Source: Zygnema cylindricum (taxonomy: Eukaryota > Streptophyta > Zygnematophyceae > Zygnematales > Zygnemataceae). From it: DNA of 38,135 bases. Below, one piece after another: positions 21,244-30,599 of the stretch. Numbering within the stretch: position 1 is the first letter of the stretch; every line of letters starts with the position of its first letter. The position numbers were made by a program, and so were the translations under genes. The DNA is taken from positions 1 through 38,135 of the forward strand of contig JBBHKE010001211.1 of the NCBI GenBank assembly GCA_037447655.1, given 5' to 3'. The notes under the pieces were generated by a model. That model was not told where the DNA came from and did not search any database. It saw only the letters and a program-made list of their open reading frames with translations.

Positions 21244-22482
21244 CTAAATTCCACACCCCCGAAGACCGTGGATGTGGACTAGATCTCGTGGAGGAATGTC
21301 TGGAAGGCTTCGCATATCCTCCGCCACCATGCTTCGACGGAGAAGGGCCGCAGGTTGCGCTCGTTGAAGGGCGACCGATACACGTTGCCGATAAAAAGCA
21401 ACCAGAAGGCTTGGGGGAGGGCTCCCTGGACCCCTAGAATCAGAAGCTCTCTTAGCACAATTGTGAAGAAAATCATCGAAAGACTTGTCCAAAGAACCAA
21501 AAATCTCTGCAGCAAATGAGACAAACTTGTCCGCCGGGTCCCGGTGAGCGTAATCCATTTCCTTAGAAGTCGATGCGTCCCGAGCCGCCACGCTTGAATG
21601 CACTGCCGCGCGAGAAGAAATGTGGGTCCCAGTCGGATGAGTAAAGTGCACATCACCCAAAGTCCGCCCAGTCTGATGGAGGAAAACCAAGTCAACCCAA
21701 GGGCTTCGGAGACCACAAGATTGGGGAAGAGGAGGTAAGATATGAGAAACCTCCCGCTTCACAATGTAGCCTGCTTCGACACCAATCGCAGCAACTACAT
21801 CAGGAACCAAATCATGCGCGACGGTACGTTCACCCCCCCACGAACAACGAAGTAAATGGATGCCGTCGGAGTCAATAGGTTGGTTCCAAACACATTTGGG
21901 GCACCCAAGAAGCGGATGGTGAGGCAAACCTAAACGAAGGCGGATATCAGAGGTGAACTGGTCAAACGTCATACGAAGTGACGAAAAATTGGGTGTTGCC
22001 TGTTACCACGCACCGGCTCCCGGCCCAGAACACGAACGTAAACGAGCACGCGATTGAGCAGAAGGTAACGCGTTTAATAGATCATGGAATTCAGCGAATG
22101 CCAAATGCTCGGATATGCGTTGTTGCACATGGAAGTTATAGTCAGCAATAAGAGACAAGAAAGGTGGCGCTTGGTTTCAGGCATCAGACAGAAAGAGGCC
22201 CAGAACATGAACGTAAACTAGCACGCGATTGAGCAGAAGGTAACGCGTTTAATAGATCATAGAATTCAGCAACTGCTAATTGCTCGGATATGCGTTGTTG
22301 CACATGGTAGTTATTGTCAGCAATAAGAGACAGGAAAGGTGGCACTTGGTTTCGGGCATCCAACGGAAGGAGTGCACGGGCGAAGAGAAGAGCTTGATGA
22401 AACGGAAAAAGATTATCCTCCACTTTAGGGACGACTTGAGCTAGAATGGGAACATCATTTGGTGTAAAACAAGAAACGATGG
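21244..22482 (-). pseudogene. Non-LTR retroelement (LINE-like) ORF2 C-terminal part, 3' piece
   Basis: Reading right to left, the fragment holds the end of a reverse-transcriptase polyprotein (thumb-like region), then DIRLRLGLPHHPLLG leading into a Cys/His knuckle CPKC-X11-H-X3-C (residues 24-43 of the frame starting at 21972). After that comes a segment with KRE, PWVDLVF (D94) and GDVHFTHP (D107), whose spacing suggests a restriction-like endonuclease. This order (LGLP, knuckle, nuclease-like block) is known from non-LTR elements of oomycetes, algae and plants. Breaks: an in-frame TAA just upstream of QATPNFSSLRM (about 22007), and a 175-bp tandem duplication that shifts frame. The upstream piece is at 34658-34815 on the far side of the copia element. 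Confidence 0.72.
22022..22371 (-). repeat. 175-bp tandem duplication in the LINE fragment
   Basis: GGCCCAGAACACGAACGTAAA at 22022 recurs as GGCCCAGAACATGAACGTAAA at 22197, and homology continues over the full 175 bp with about a dozen differences. The length is not a multiple of three, so the duplication breaks the reading frame. Confidence 0.88.
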
Positions 22483-22697
22483 TGTTGAAATAAAAGGTAT
22501 TTTTTAGGTTAGTTAAAAGATTTAAATAAGAGCAGGAAAAAGCAGAGGTAGCTTGCTTCTCGCTTCTCTCTCTAGCCCCCATACTTGTCGTAGTCACTGA
22601 AGGCTGGAGAGGAAGCTAGAGCCATGGCTGCCTATGCTTCTTCTAGAGTTAGAAGGTAGATCCTTGGTAAACTTGCCAAAAGGATTGACGGACCCAA

Positions 22698-22706
22698 GAT
22701 TTGATC
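22698..22706 (-). promoter_or_regulatory. Antisense Pol III B-box-like motif in the copia-1 5' LTR
   Basis: On - the sequence GATCAAATC fits the B-box consensus GWTCRANNC. It lies in a loop between the partial inverted repeat TTGACGGA and TCCGTCAA. The equivalent in the 3' LTR is at 33877-33885. Confidence 0.35.
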
Positions 22707-23241
22707 TTGGTACCTACCATCCGTCAAAGTAGCCGTTAGTCTTATCCTGTAGTCTAAGACCAGTGCTGAAGTATATAGGGTACGATAGCTACTTAAAGAT
22801 GACGAAAAAGAGAAGTTTGATTTACTCACAAATGGACCACAATCACACAAACACAGTTAAAATAGAATTACACCGGAAATGTACTACTTGTATTTTTAAC
22901 GGCTATAAATTAAGGCCAACATTAATCTAACGACGGAGAAAGAAGCCGGCATCGCGGAATGGTCGATTTGGCGGTTTTCAGTCATAACCACAACGGGTGA
23001 CACGTGGCAGCATGACATTGGATGACGGCATCTCCGGGACATATTATGGCGAACCCGGATATGGCAGGCGTCGTCTTTCTGGCCATATTGTACAATGGCC
23101 GTACAGAAAGTACTTCGGACCAAGTACCTTTCTGTATTGTACACTCAATTGATTGGTTCCGTACATCAGTAGGAGAGGGTTAGAGAGGGGTTTAGGACTT
23201 AGAAAATTAGAGGTAGCCGCCTCTCTCTCAGAGAGCTTTTG

Positions 23242-23250
23242 TATAAAAGG
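23242..23250 (+). promoter_or_regulatory. TATA box of the copia-1 5' LTR
   Basis: TATAAAAGG preceded by GAGAGCTTTTG. The same motif is at 34421-34429 in the 3' LTR. Transcription would start about 25-35 bases downstream, making most of the LTR U3. Confidence 0.7.
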
Positions 23251-23453
23251 GTCATCTTTGACCATTGATAATTAACTGCTCAGGGGAGCAAATTCAAGGA
23301 TTCTTTTTGTGGCACACTCAGGGGAGTCAGCTTTTCCAAAGGGTGCAGTCTGGTCAGTCTGTATTCTATCAGGGTGTCAGCAATATTGAGACAAAGCTTA
23401 AAGAACTGAGGTTATCCTAGAGGCTTCTAGCAAGCTGCTTACTCTGAGTACTT

Positions 23454-26400
23454 ATGGAGGTCTCAAAGTTGCAGGTTATGGGCCCACCCTCCAGGGTGCC
23501 CATATTCAATGGGAGTGGGTTCATCTACTGGGAGAGTATGATGATGGGAGCCCTATGTGAGAAAAGATTTTGGGGAATAGTGAGTGGGCGAGTGAAGCGC
23601 CCATCTAGTCGTGCTTTTCCTCTAGGGTTTGGAGGAAGCAAATTTCGTAGGAAACCAGATCCACCGTCATTAGAGGAATCAGAAGAATGAGAAAGCATCG
23701 TGATGGAAAAAGGGAAAGAAAAAGAGAAATCCACACCTATAGCAACCGGATCTGCTTTCATGTCTCATATTCCGAGGAATGAGGAGAATGATATCGATAC
23801 CTAGGACTACAACAACATGGCAGCCAAGCATTTTGTCCTCCATCATCTCCCACAAGGACTCGCAGGTCCTCATTTGCAGGTGTAAAGGGCATCCGATCTG
23901 TGGGATGCGCTTATAGAGATGTACCGTAGCGGTACTATTCAGGAACAGAAGCTAGCAGACCAAAGGATCAATGGATACTTTCACAAAGGAGAGAAGATGC
24001 TGGATTTTTGGAATGAGGTGGCTATACTCTTCATGGAGTTAGAGTGTGCCGGAAAAGTAGAAACCGAGAAGGCAAAGTTACATTGTTTACTCATGAAACT
24101 ACCCGATGAGTATGAGAACATTCTAAACCGGGTATAGGATCTACCAGACTTCAGGTGGGTATGGAATTCAGTAGTTGGTATGATTCTCGTCCGAGAGAAT
24201 ACAATCCAAATCCGAAGGGGAGTTAAGAACGGACAAGCCTTGGCGGCTAGAGCAAGTTGGAGAAACAAAGATTCACGGAAACCCCTTGGAAGTCATGGAG
24301 GAGAAGACCTGAAAAATCAATCCGATGAATCCGGAACGAGGGGACCAAAGGGGCTTTGTCACTTTTGTAAGAAACCCGGGCATTACATGGCAGAATGCAC
24401 CAAACTGACCGAGCTTCGGATAAAGGAAGGGCAGACCGGGGGTCAAACACGAGGGAAGAAAAAGGCACTTGTCACACAGGTACTCGAGGAGGAATCCGAT
24501 GTGGAGGACGACGAACTTCTTTTGGATGAGGAGTTGGAGGCAAAAACAGAAGTCGAAATTCCACGAAAGCAGAAATGTGCTTTCGATGGACTGAAAGGTG
24601 AAGGAGGCTGGATTGTGGATTCAGGTGCATCTATGCACATGTGCAAAGATAAGCAACTGTTTACTAAGCTGAGAAAGATCCCTACAGTAGAGATTGAATA
24701 TGGGGATGGGAGGGTAGTGACCACTACTTATGTAGGATCGGTAAATCTGAAAGTCGTAGTGGAGGGAAAAACCTCAATAGTTACGTTCTCCGATGTATTG
24801 TTTATTCCGGAGTTAAACAAGAATCTTATCTCTACGTCTGTATTAGATGATAAAGGATTTGAAACTAGCAATAGAAAATGAGTCTTTACAGTTAGCTTTG
24901 AGGAAGATGTGTATTTCACTGCTGAGAAAGGTAGTCAAGGAATGTTCACGCTTGCTTTAAGTAATGAAAAACTCAAACTTTACTATGCTGGTTTCAATGA
25001 TATTATGTTGTGGCATAAGAGACTTGGGCATGTTAATCTAGAAAAGTTAAAAGAAATGAAAAAATTGGGAGTAGTTGAAGGGATACGCTTTGGAGTATAC
25101 GATAATGTGAGTGATTGCTGTGGGTGTGCTCAAGGTAAAGCACACAGATTACCATTCCCAAAGGAAGCAACTTATAAAGGAGAAAAGGTTCTTGATTTGG
25201 TACACACGGACATTTGGGGACCGGCGAGAGTGCCATCACCCGGAGGCAAAAGATTTATGCTAACCATTACTGATGATTGGTCCCGGTACTCCCGAGTATA
25301 CTTTCTAAAAAATATATCAGAAACTCTGGAGTATTTCAAACAATATAAGACATGGGTTGAGAAACTTCACGAGACCTTAATAAAGAGAGTAAGAAGTGAC
25401 AATGGAGGAGAATATACCTCCAATCAATTTGAGGAGTTCTTAAGGGAGGATGGTGTTCAACATCAAAAGACAGTTCCAGAAAACCCGAAACAGAATGGTG
25501 TTGCCAAGAGATTGAATAGGACACTAAATGATAGTGCACGGAGTATGTTGTCAGATAAAAGGATAGGAAAAAGATTTTGGGCTGAAGCTATGAATTGTGC
25601 AAATTATTTGAGAAACAAAGTTCTAACTTCGGCGGTGAAAGGCCAAACTCCATATGAGAAATGGACTGGCCGAAAACCAGATCTATCTCATTTAAAGGTT
25701 TTCGGTAGTAAAGTCTTCAGTTTAGATACAGATAAATCAAACTGGAAACTTGATCCTTAAGGGAAACCAGGATACTTGCTAGGATATGATGAGGATGTAA
25801 AAGGGTATAGAGTATATGATCTAAAGAGAGAAGATATAATATTAGTAAAACATCTGGTAGCTATGGATGAAGGGAAGTCGGGAGATCCCTTTAAATTCTC
25901 AAAACTAGTCAGAATCAGAGTTGATTCAGACAATTCTGATGACTTTCATCTCCCTAACTATCCGGGTTTTCAAGAAGACAATACTCTTGCAGGTTCAGAT
26001 GATATCCTTGCAGATTCAAAACAGACGGAGAAAGACTTGAACTTGGAAACACCAATGACACAAGCGGAAGACGTGGTGGAAACGGATATGGATCCGACGG
26101 ATAGGGGAGAAGCCGTGGTGAATCGAAAGAATCAACGAGAACCATCTATTCCAGCCGCATATTTTGAGGGAGGGAGAAGAACCAGCAAAAGGCTTCAAGA
26201 GAAACAAGTTAATAACAAGGTAACTAAACTATCTCACCCGGATGAACCTCAAACATATGAAGAGGCAATGAACTATCCGGAAAGAAACCGGTGGAAGACG
26301 GCCGTCTATGAAGAGATGACTTCAATCATGGCGGCTGATACATGGGAGCTGGTGGACTGTCCACCCGATAGAAAACCAATTGAATGTAAGGGGGTTTTCA

Positions 26401-26773
26401 TACTAAAACTGAATCCGGACAATACAATTGAGCGGTATAAGGCTAGGTTAGTGGCAAAAGGTTTTACTCAGAAAGAGGGAATAGACTACGAAGAAACCTT
26501 CGCTCCGGTAGTCAGATTTCCCTCGGTCCAAATACTTCTCAGTTTGGCAGCTGTAGAAAACATGGAAGTCCACCAGATGGACAGCGTTCCTACATGGAGA
26601 ACTAGAGGAGGAGATCTTGATGCGACAACCGGAAGGATTCGTGGAACAAGGAGAGGAAAGTAAGGTATGTCGGCTAACAAAATCTCTCTATGGTTTGAAA
26701 CAGGCGCCCAGACAATGGAAAAGGAAACTTGATGAATTCCTTACCAGTCTGGGATACTTTCGCATCAGTTCAG
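23454..26773 (+). pseudogene. copia-1 gag-protease-integrase-RT (5' part), with stops and a deletion
   Basis: From the ATG at 23454 one frame reads through gag (LPDEYENI), the zinc knuckle C-HF-C-KKPG-H-YMAE-C (24357-24398), protease DSGAS (24618), pre-integrase LWHKRLGH with CCGC, integrase D at 25209 (HTDIWGP) and D at 25398 (SDNGGEY), and the RT start (KARLVAKGFTQKEGIDYEETF). Copia elements encode one Gag-Pol polyprotein, which fits the single frame. Six in-frame stops break it: 23688 TGA, 23802 TAG, 23883 TAA, 24135 TAG, 24879 TGA, 25758 TAA. The expected third integrase catalytic residue in NGVAxR is Lys (25506) instead of Glu. About 8 bases are missing after HQMD (26582), shifting the rest (AFLHGELEEE, SLYGLKQAPRQW) to the next frame. 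The end at 26773 continues at 32602. Confidence 0.93.
23474..23488 (+). other. copia-1 primer-binding site (initiator tRNA-Met anticodon arm)
   Basis: GGTTATGGGCCCACC directly follows the LTR. It is complementary to GGTGGGCCCATAACC, the anticodon stem-loop of eukaryotic initiator tRNA-Met, as in Drosophila copia, which is primed by a 5' half-tRNA. It is not the usual TGG-started complement of a tRNA 3' end. The site is in the gag frame and is translated as part of VMGPP. Confidence 0.85.
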
Positions 26774-27141
26774 TGAAACTCTAAGACCTCCATTGGCCCT
26801 CAGAGTAAGCAGATCCAAAAAGAAGCTTATCTAGATAGTGCCGACTCCAAGTTGATATAAACCCAAATGATTGACCCCTTGACAATCAGAACCCAAATAT
26901 AGATGCACCCCTGTGATATAACACTTTCTGTGTGGTCAGTTCCACCACAGAATGCTAAGTTAGAATAAGAGATTTGGACACATTCACCCACTTTGACTTT
27001 CCCACTGAATATGTGCCAACCTGGCACGCAAAGAATCTGTCCGACTACACCCCTATGTAGCCTGGACTCCCCTGAGTTTGCAGCAAAAAGAATCACTGAA
27101 AATGGTCAAGTAAATTGATAGTTATGGCTGGCCAAAGTTTG

Positions 27142-27151
27142 CCATTTATAG
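27142..27151 (-). promoter_or_regulatory. TATA box of copia-2 LTR
   Basis: On - CTATAAATGG, in the same relative place as the copia-1 TATA box, after a CTCTCCCAGAGAGCACC stretch. The equivalent in the 5' LTR is at about 30328-30337. Confidence 0.6.
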
Positions 27152-27682
27152 AAGGTGCTCTCTGGGAGAGGCAACTACTTACCCAAAATTTTCTAAGTCC
27201 TATTCCCTCTCTAAAACTCTATCTACTGAAGTACGACACCAATCAAATTACTGTCTCGTACAGAAAAGTACAGGTGCCGGTGTACTTTCTGTACGGCCAT
27301 TGTACGACATGGCCGAAATGTCGACACGTGTAAAATCAGGATATTTTCACGTAATCTCCGAAATTCCCGTAATCCAATGTTATCACGCCACGTGTCATCT
27401 GACGTGGCAAATACCGTAAAACGCCAAAAGTATCTTTTCCGTGATCACGACGCCTATCGCGGCCGTCCGATCAATACCGGCTATAATCCTAGCCGCTGAA
27501 ATTCGTCGCGCAGTATTTGTTTCGCTATCGAAACAAATGCGCGGTATCCGTTCTGTCCGTGTACCGTACTGTGTACTAAATCAAACTGTATCCATGCACT
27601 AAGTATCTTTTCGCCGTTAAACGAATTAATCTACATGTGACAATTTATATATTTATCAAATCAAATACATGCTAATATGTAT

Positions 27683-27765
27683 CCTAGGCCTAACGGTTAG
27701 AGCTACCGTCTGAATGAAATTGACGGACGGCAGGTGCCAGGATCAATTCCTCGGTCCGTCAATTA
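27683..27765 (+). promoter_or_regulatory. tRNA-like Pol III motif antisense in the copia-2 3' LTR
   Basis: AGGCCTAACGGTTAGAGCT resembles a tRNA D-arm/A box. GATCAATTC (27741-27749) fits the B-box GWTCRANNC, and the inverted repeat AATTGACGGAC...GTCCGTCAATT encloses it. The other LTR has the same block at about 32331-32412 (B box 32390-32398). It might be a captured tRNA-derived fragment. No terminator was looked for beyond T runs. Confidence 0.4.
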
Positions 27766-27946
27766 ACTTTTAGTATATATCTAATCCACCCCTTGTCTTC
27801 TCTAGTGAGCATTAGGCAGCCATGGCTCTAGCTCCCTATCAAGCCTTCTGTGACTACAACAAGTATGGGGGCTTGGAGAAGGGAGTCAGGGACATACTGC
27901 CTTTGCTCTTTTTCTATAAAGACCTAGAAAATACTCAAATATCAAC

Positions 27947-27958
27947 ACTCCCCTTATT
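27947..27958 (-). other. copia-2 polypurine tract
   Basis: On - AAATAAGGGGAG abuts the 3' LTR. It is identical to the copia-1 PPT. Confidence 0.85.
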
Positions 27959-28033
27959 TTCTAGTCTACCTTTTCAACTCTTACAAACAAATAAACAAAC
28001 ACTCCTTCCCCTTTTTCCTTTTTCTTTTCCTTT

Positions 28034-28477
28034 TTAAAACTTAAGAAAAATACTCTCGTATTTAAAACAATGCATTAGATGAACTGAAATAATAATTGCA
28101 TCACACATTTCATTTAGCACCTCACTTATCATAAATCCGATCAAAGATTTTATCCACCTCCTCTCTTTTTCATCCAACCAGAATCTACTTTCCCCTTTGC
28201 ATTTCCAACAGTCAGCCCCATCCCCAACCTGCAACACATATCCGGATGATAACCCTTTTACAGGCACATCTTCACAAATGACATCACACCAAGTAGTGAT
28301 GTCAAATCGATCCACCCCCAAATATTCCCCAAAAACACTAGTCCCCACTAAGTTCCTCATAAGATCTACATCTTTCGTACTCATATTTTTAACCATGATA
28401 ATTACCCCCTTTTCTGAACTTCCCTCACTCTCTCTCATGGAATTCTTTCCACTATTACTTTCTAATTTAATTCCCAA
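28034..28477 (-). pseudogene. copia-2 RT-connection/RNase H remnant
   Basis: The frame contains SEGSSEKGVIIM, corresponding to a copia-1 segment upstream of RNase H, then jumps to FDITTWCDVICEDVPVKG and SGYVLQVGDGADCW, matching copia-1 IDITTWSDARYGDAPMRR and SGYVLYVGNGVCCW. The catalytic SDARYGD Asp context and the MEAEY and CDNQA blocks are lost, and later residues diverge. It cannot encode an active RNase H. Confidence 0.75.
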
Positions 28478-29046
28478 TAAATATTTCTTCTCCCCTTAAC
28501 CTTTAATCAAATATTTCTCTTCTCCCCTATCCTTTAAAACCTCTTCGAGTTTCACTTCTCCCCTTTCCTCGGAATCCGTTGAAGTCTCCCTTTCCGACCA
28601 GTTTTGTGTTTCCCTATTATCTATAAAATTATCCTCATTAATTTTTATCTTTCCCGTTTTCACTTATGGATCGTAGAACTGACTTTCTCATTTCTAAGTC
28701 ATACACTCTACACTTCTCGACATCCTGAAGTACCTCCTCTCTCTTTACTTCGCTTATACCTCCAAAAGCACACTGTTGCCTTCGTGCAATTACTGTGTGC
28801 TTTTCTCTCTTCCCCATACTACTAGTCCGGAGAAGCTCTAAAAAATCTTCATCCTCTTTCTCCTCTTCCCCTTCTTCCTCCTCATCCACATTCCAACTTC
28901 TAAGTTTTTCCAAACAAGGGCATTCCTCCATATAATAACCTGGTTCCCTACAAAAGAAGCAAACCCCTTTTTTCAAAGCTCCCCTTTCTTTTCCTCTCCC
29001 TCTCTTTCCACCAAAGTTTCGATAGGGTTTACCTTTGTCTTTCTTT

Positions 29047-29145
29047 CTCTCATCACGCTTCCGCTCGTCACCACCGTTCCTCTCATCACGCTTCCGCTCA
29101 TCACCACCGTTCCTCTCATCACGCTTCTGCCAATCACCACCAGCT
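29047..29145 (-). repeat. 33-bp tandem repeat in copia-2 gag
   Basis: Units start at 29047, 29080 and 29113 and encode the repeated basic/acidic peptide KRDERNGGDER just before the zinc knuckle. Such repeats may add RNA-binding charge. The length keeps the frame. Confidence 0.88.
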
Positions 29146-29356
29146 GAAAATGCATTGACCCTGTCCCTTCCCCTACGAAGCTCCAAAGTGTTTTCCCTCA
29201 CAAGAATTATCCCCATGGTAAAGCTCCAAGTCCATGAGGAGCCATCCATTGCCTGCATACGACAAATTATGTTTTTGTACTCATCTGGGAGTTTCATAAG
29301 TAGTGTATTAATCTTACTCTCCTCAGATTCTACATATCCCGCACTAGTAAGCTCAA

Positions 29357-29481
29357 CAGTGCCAACCGCCAACCCGAACTATGATTCCCAAAATGGACAA
29401 ATCCAAAACAGAGATGGCAATAGAGTCAAACAACACAAAGATTCTCCAAAAGAAGGTTTGTTGGAATTTCTGAGGGTTTTC
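29357..29481 (-). repeat. 125-bp foreign segment in copia-2 gag (copy 1)
   Basis: Identical over 125 bases to 31304-31428 in the insert of the 5' LTR. Short ACAGT words flank it here (29356-29360 and 29488-29492), which could be a 5-bp duplication or microhomology. Confidence 0.93.
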
Positions 29482-29946
29482 ACGAAGACAGTATAAATCT
29501 GAATTAGTGCTTCCCATATCTCTGAAGACTTGGTTAGACTTAAAAGAGAGATAGCTATCGACTTAGACACATATCTAAGTAGGAGATGTTTTGCTATAGT
29601 GTTTTTGTATTCCCATATTTTCCTGTCATTTTCTTCAGTTTTAATCCCTACATGTGGTACCATAGCTGAGAGCCTAGCTCCCCTCACCATAGGTGTCCCT
29701 TTTTCCTTCTCCCCTATTTCCCCATCCACGGAAAGATTTTTCCCTTCACCTTCCGTTGCATCTGAACTCCGGTTGATATTCTGGGCAGCCTCAGATGAAT
29801 CTCCATAGTAAGCTCCTCGAAAGCCAGGTGGCGGACATCTCACTTGTCCCGAAACAATTCCCCATAAGTGCTTCTCGAAAAGCAATCCCGCCATTGTAAA
29901 CTCCCAGTAAGTGAAGTGTGTTCCATCGAACATAGGCACCCTAGAT

Positions 29947-29961
29947 GGTGGGCCCATAACC
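29947..29961 (-). other. copia-2 primer-binding site
   Basis: On - GGTTATGGGCCCACC, the same 15 bases as in copia-1, complementary to the initiator tRNA-Met anticodon arm. It directly follows the 5' LTR. Confidence 0.85.
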
Positions 29962-30599
29962 AGAAACTCTGAGACCTCCATTGGCCCTCAGAGTAAGCAG
30001 ATCCAAAAAGAAGCTTATCTAGATAGTGCCGACTCCAAGTTGATATAAACCCAAATGATTGACCCCTTGACAATCAAAACCCAAATATAGATTCACCCCT
30101 GTGAAATAACACTTTCTGTGTGGTCAGTTCCACCACAGAATGCAAAGTTAAAATATGAGATTGGACACATTCACCCACTTTGACTTTCCCACCGAATATG
30201 TGCCACCCTGGCACGCAAAGCCTCTAACTGACTACACCCTTGTGTAGCCTGGACTCACTGAGTCCGCAGCAAAAAGAATCACTCAAAATGGTCAAGTAAA
30301 TTGATAGTTATGGCTGGCCAAAGTTTGCCATTTATAGAAGGTGCTCTCTGGGAGAGGCAACTACTTACCCAAAATTTTATAAGTCCTATTCCCTCTCTAA
30401 AACTCTATCTACTGAAGTACGACACCAATCAAATTACTGTGTCGTACAGAAAAGTTTAGGTGCCGGTGAACTTTTTGTACGACCATTGTACGACATGGCC
30501 AAAATGTCGACACGTGTGAAATCAGGATTAGTTCCTGTAATCTCCGAAATTCCCGTAATCCAATGTTATCACGCCACGTGTCATCTGACGTGGCAAATA

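Larger units (their letters stand above)
22483..23473 (+). repeat. copia-1 5' LTR
   Basis: TGTTGAAAT...GTTGCA, 991 bp. It contains a CCAAT-like ATTGATTGG near 23150, a TATA box at 23242 and, at its extreme 3' end, the gag ATG (23454). Confidence 0.96.
26774..27946 (-). repeat. copia-2 3' LTR
   Basis: 1,173 bp. The outer end on - is GTTTCA and the inner end next to the PPT is TGTTGATATTTG. It has no insert, so it gives the ancestral form of the 5' LTR, which is split at CTGACGTGGCAAATACCG. Confidence 0.95.
28638..29981 (-). pseudogene. copia-2 gag, interrupted
   Basis: ATG 29981 lies inside the LTR end, as in copia-1, and reads MEVSEFLVMGPPSRVPMFDG across the PBS. After SEIWEALIQIY the coding sequence is replaced by a foreign 125-bp segment (29357-29481) that brings a stop. 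Gag homology resumes at ELTSAGYVESEESKINTLL, followed by MKLPDEYKNI. About 35 residues seen in copia-1 gag (MYRSGTIQEQK to AILFM) are missing. Further down are a basic repeat (GGDERKRDERN) and a zinc knuckle CFFC-REPG-Y-YMEE-C in which the usual His is Tyr. After QQCAFGG the protease is missing. Confidence 0.85.

Noticed and set aside
22632-22850. Frames within the LTRs (also 22896-23265, 33811-34444, 30409-30681)
   Set aside because: They recur in both LTR copies because the LTRs are duplicates; no domain.
27683-27765. A functional tRNA gene in the copia-2 LTR
   Set aside because: Box-like motifs are present but the acceptor stem and anticodon arm cannot be folded convincingly; kept only as a tRNA-like motif.
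29047-29496. 153-codon frame on + with SFLSSRFRSSPP repeats
   Set aside because: Antisense shadow of the copia-2 gag 33-bp repeat.
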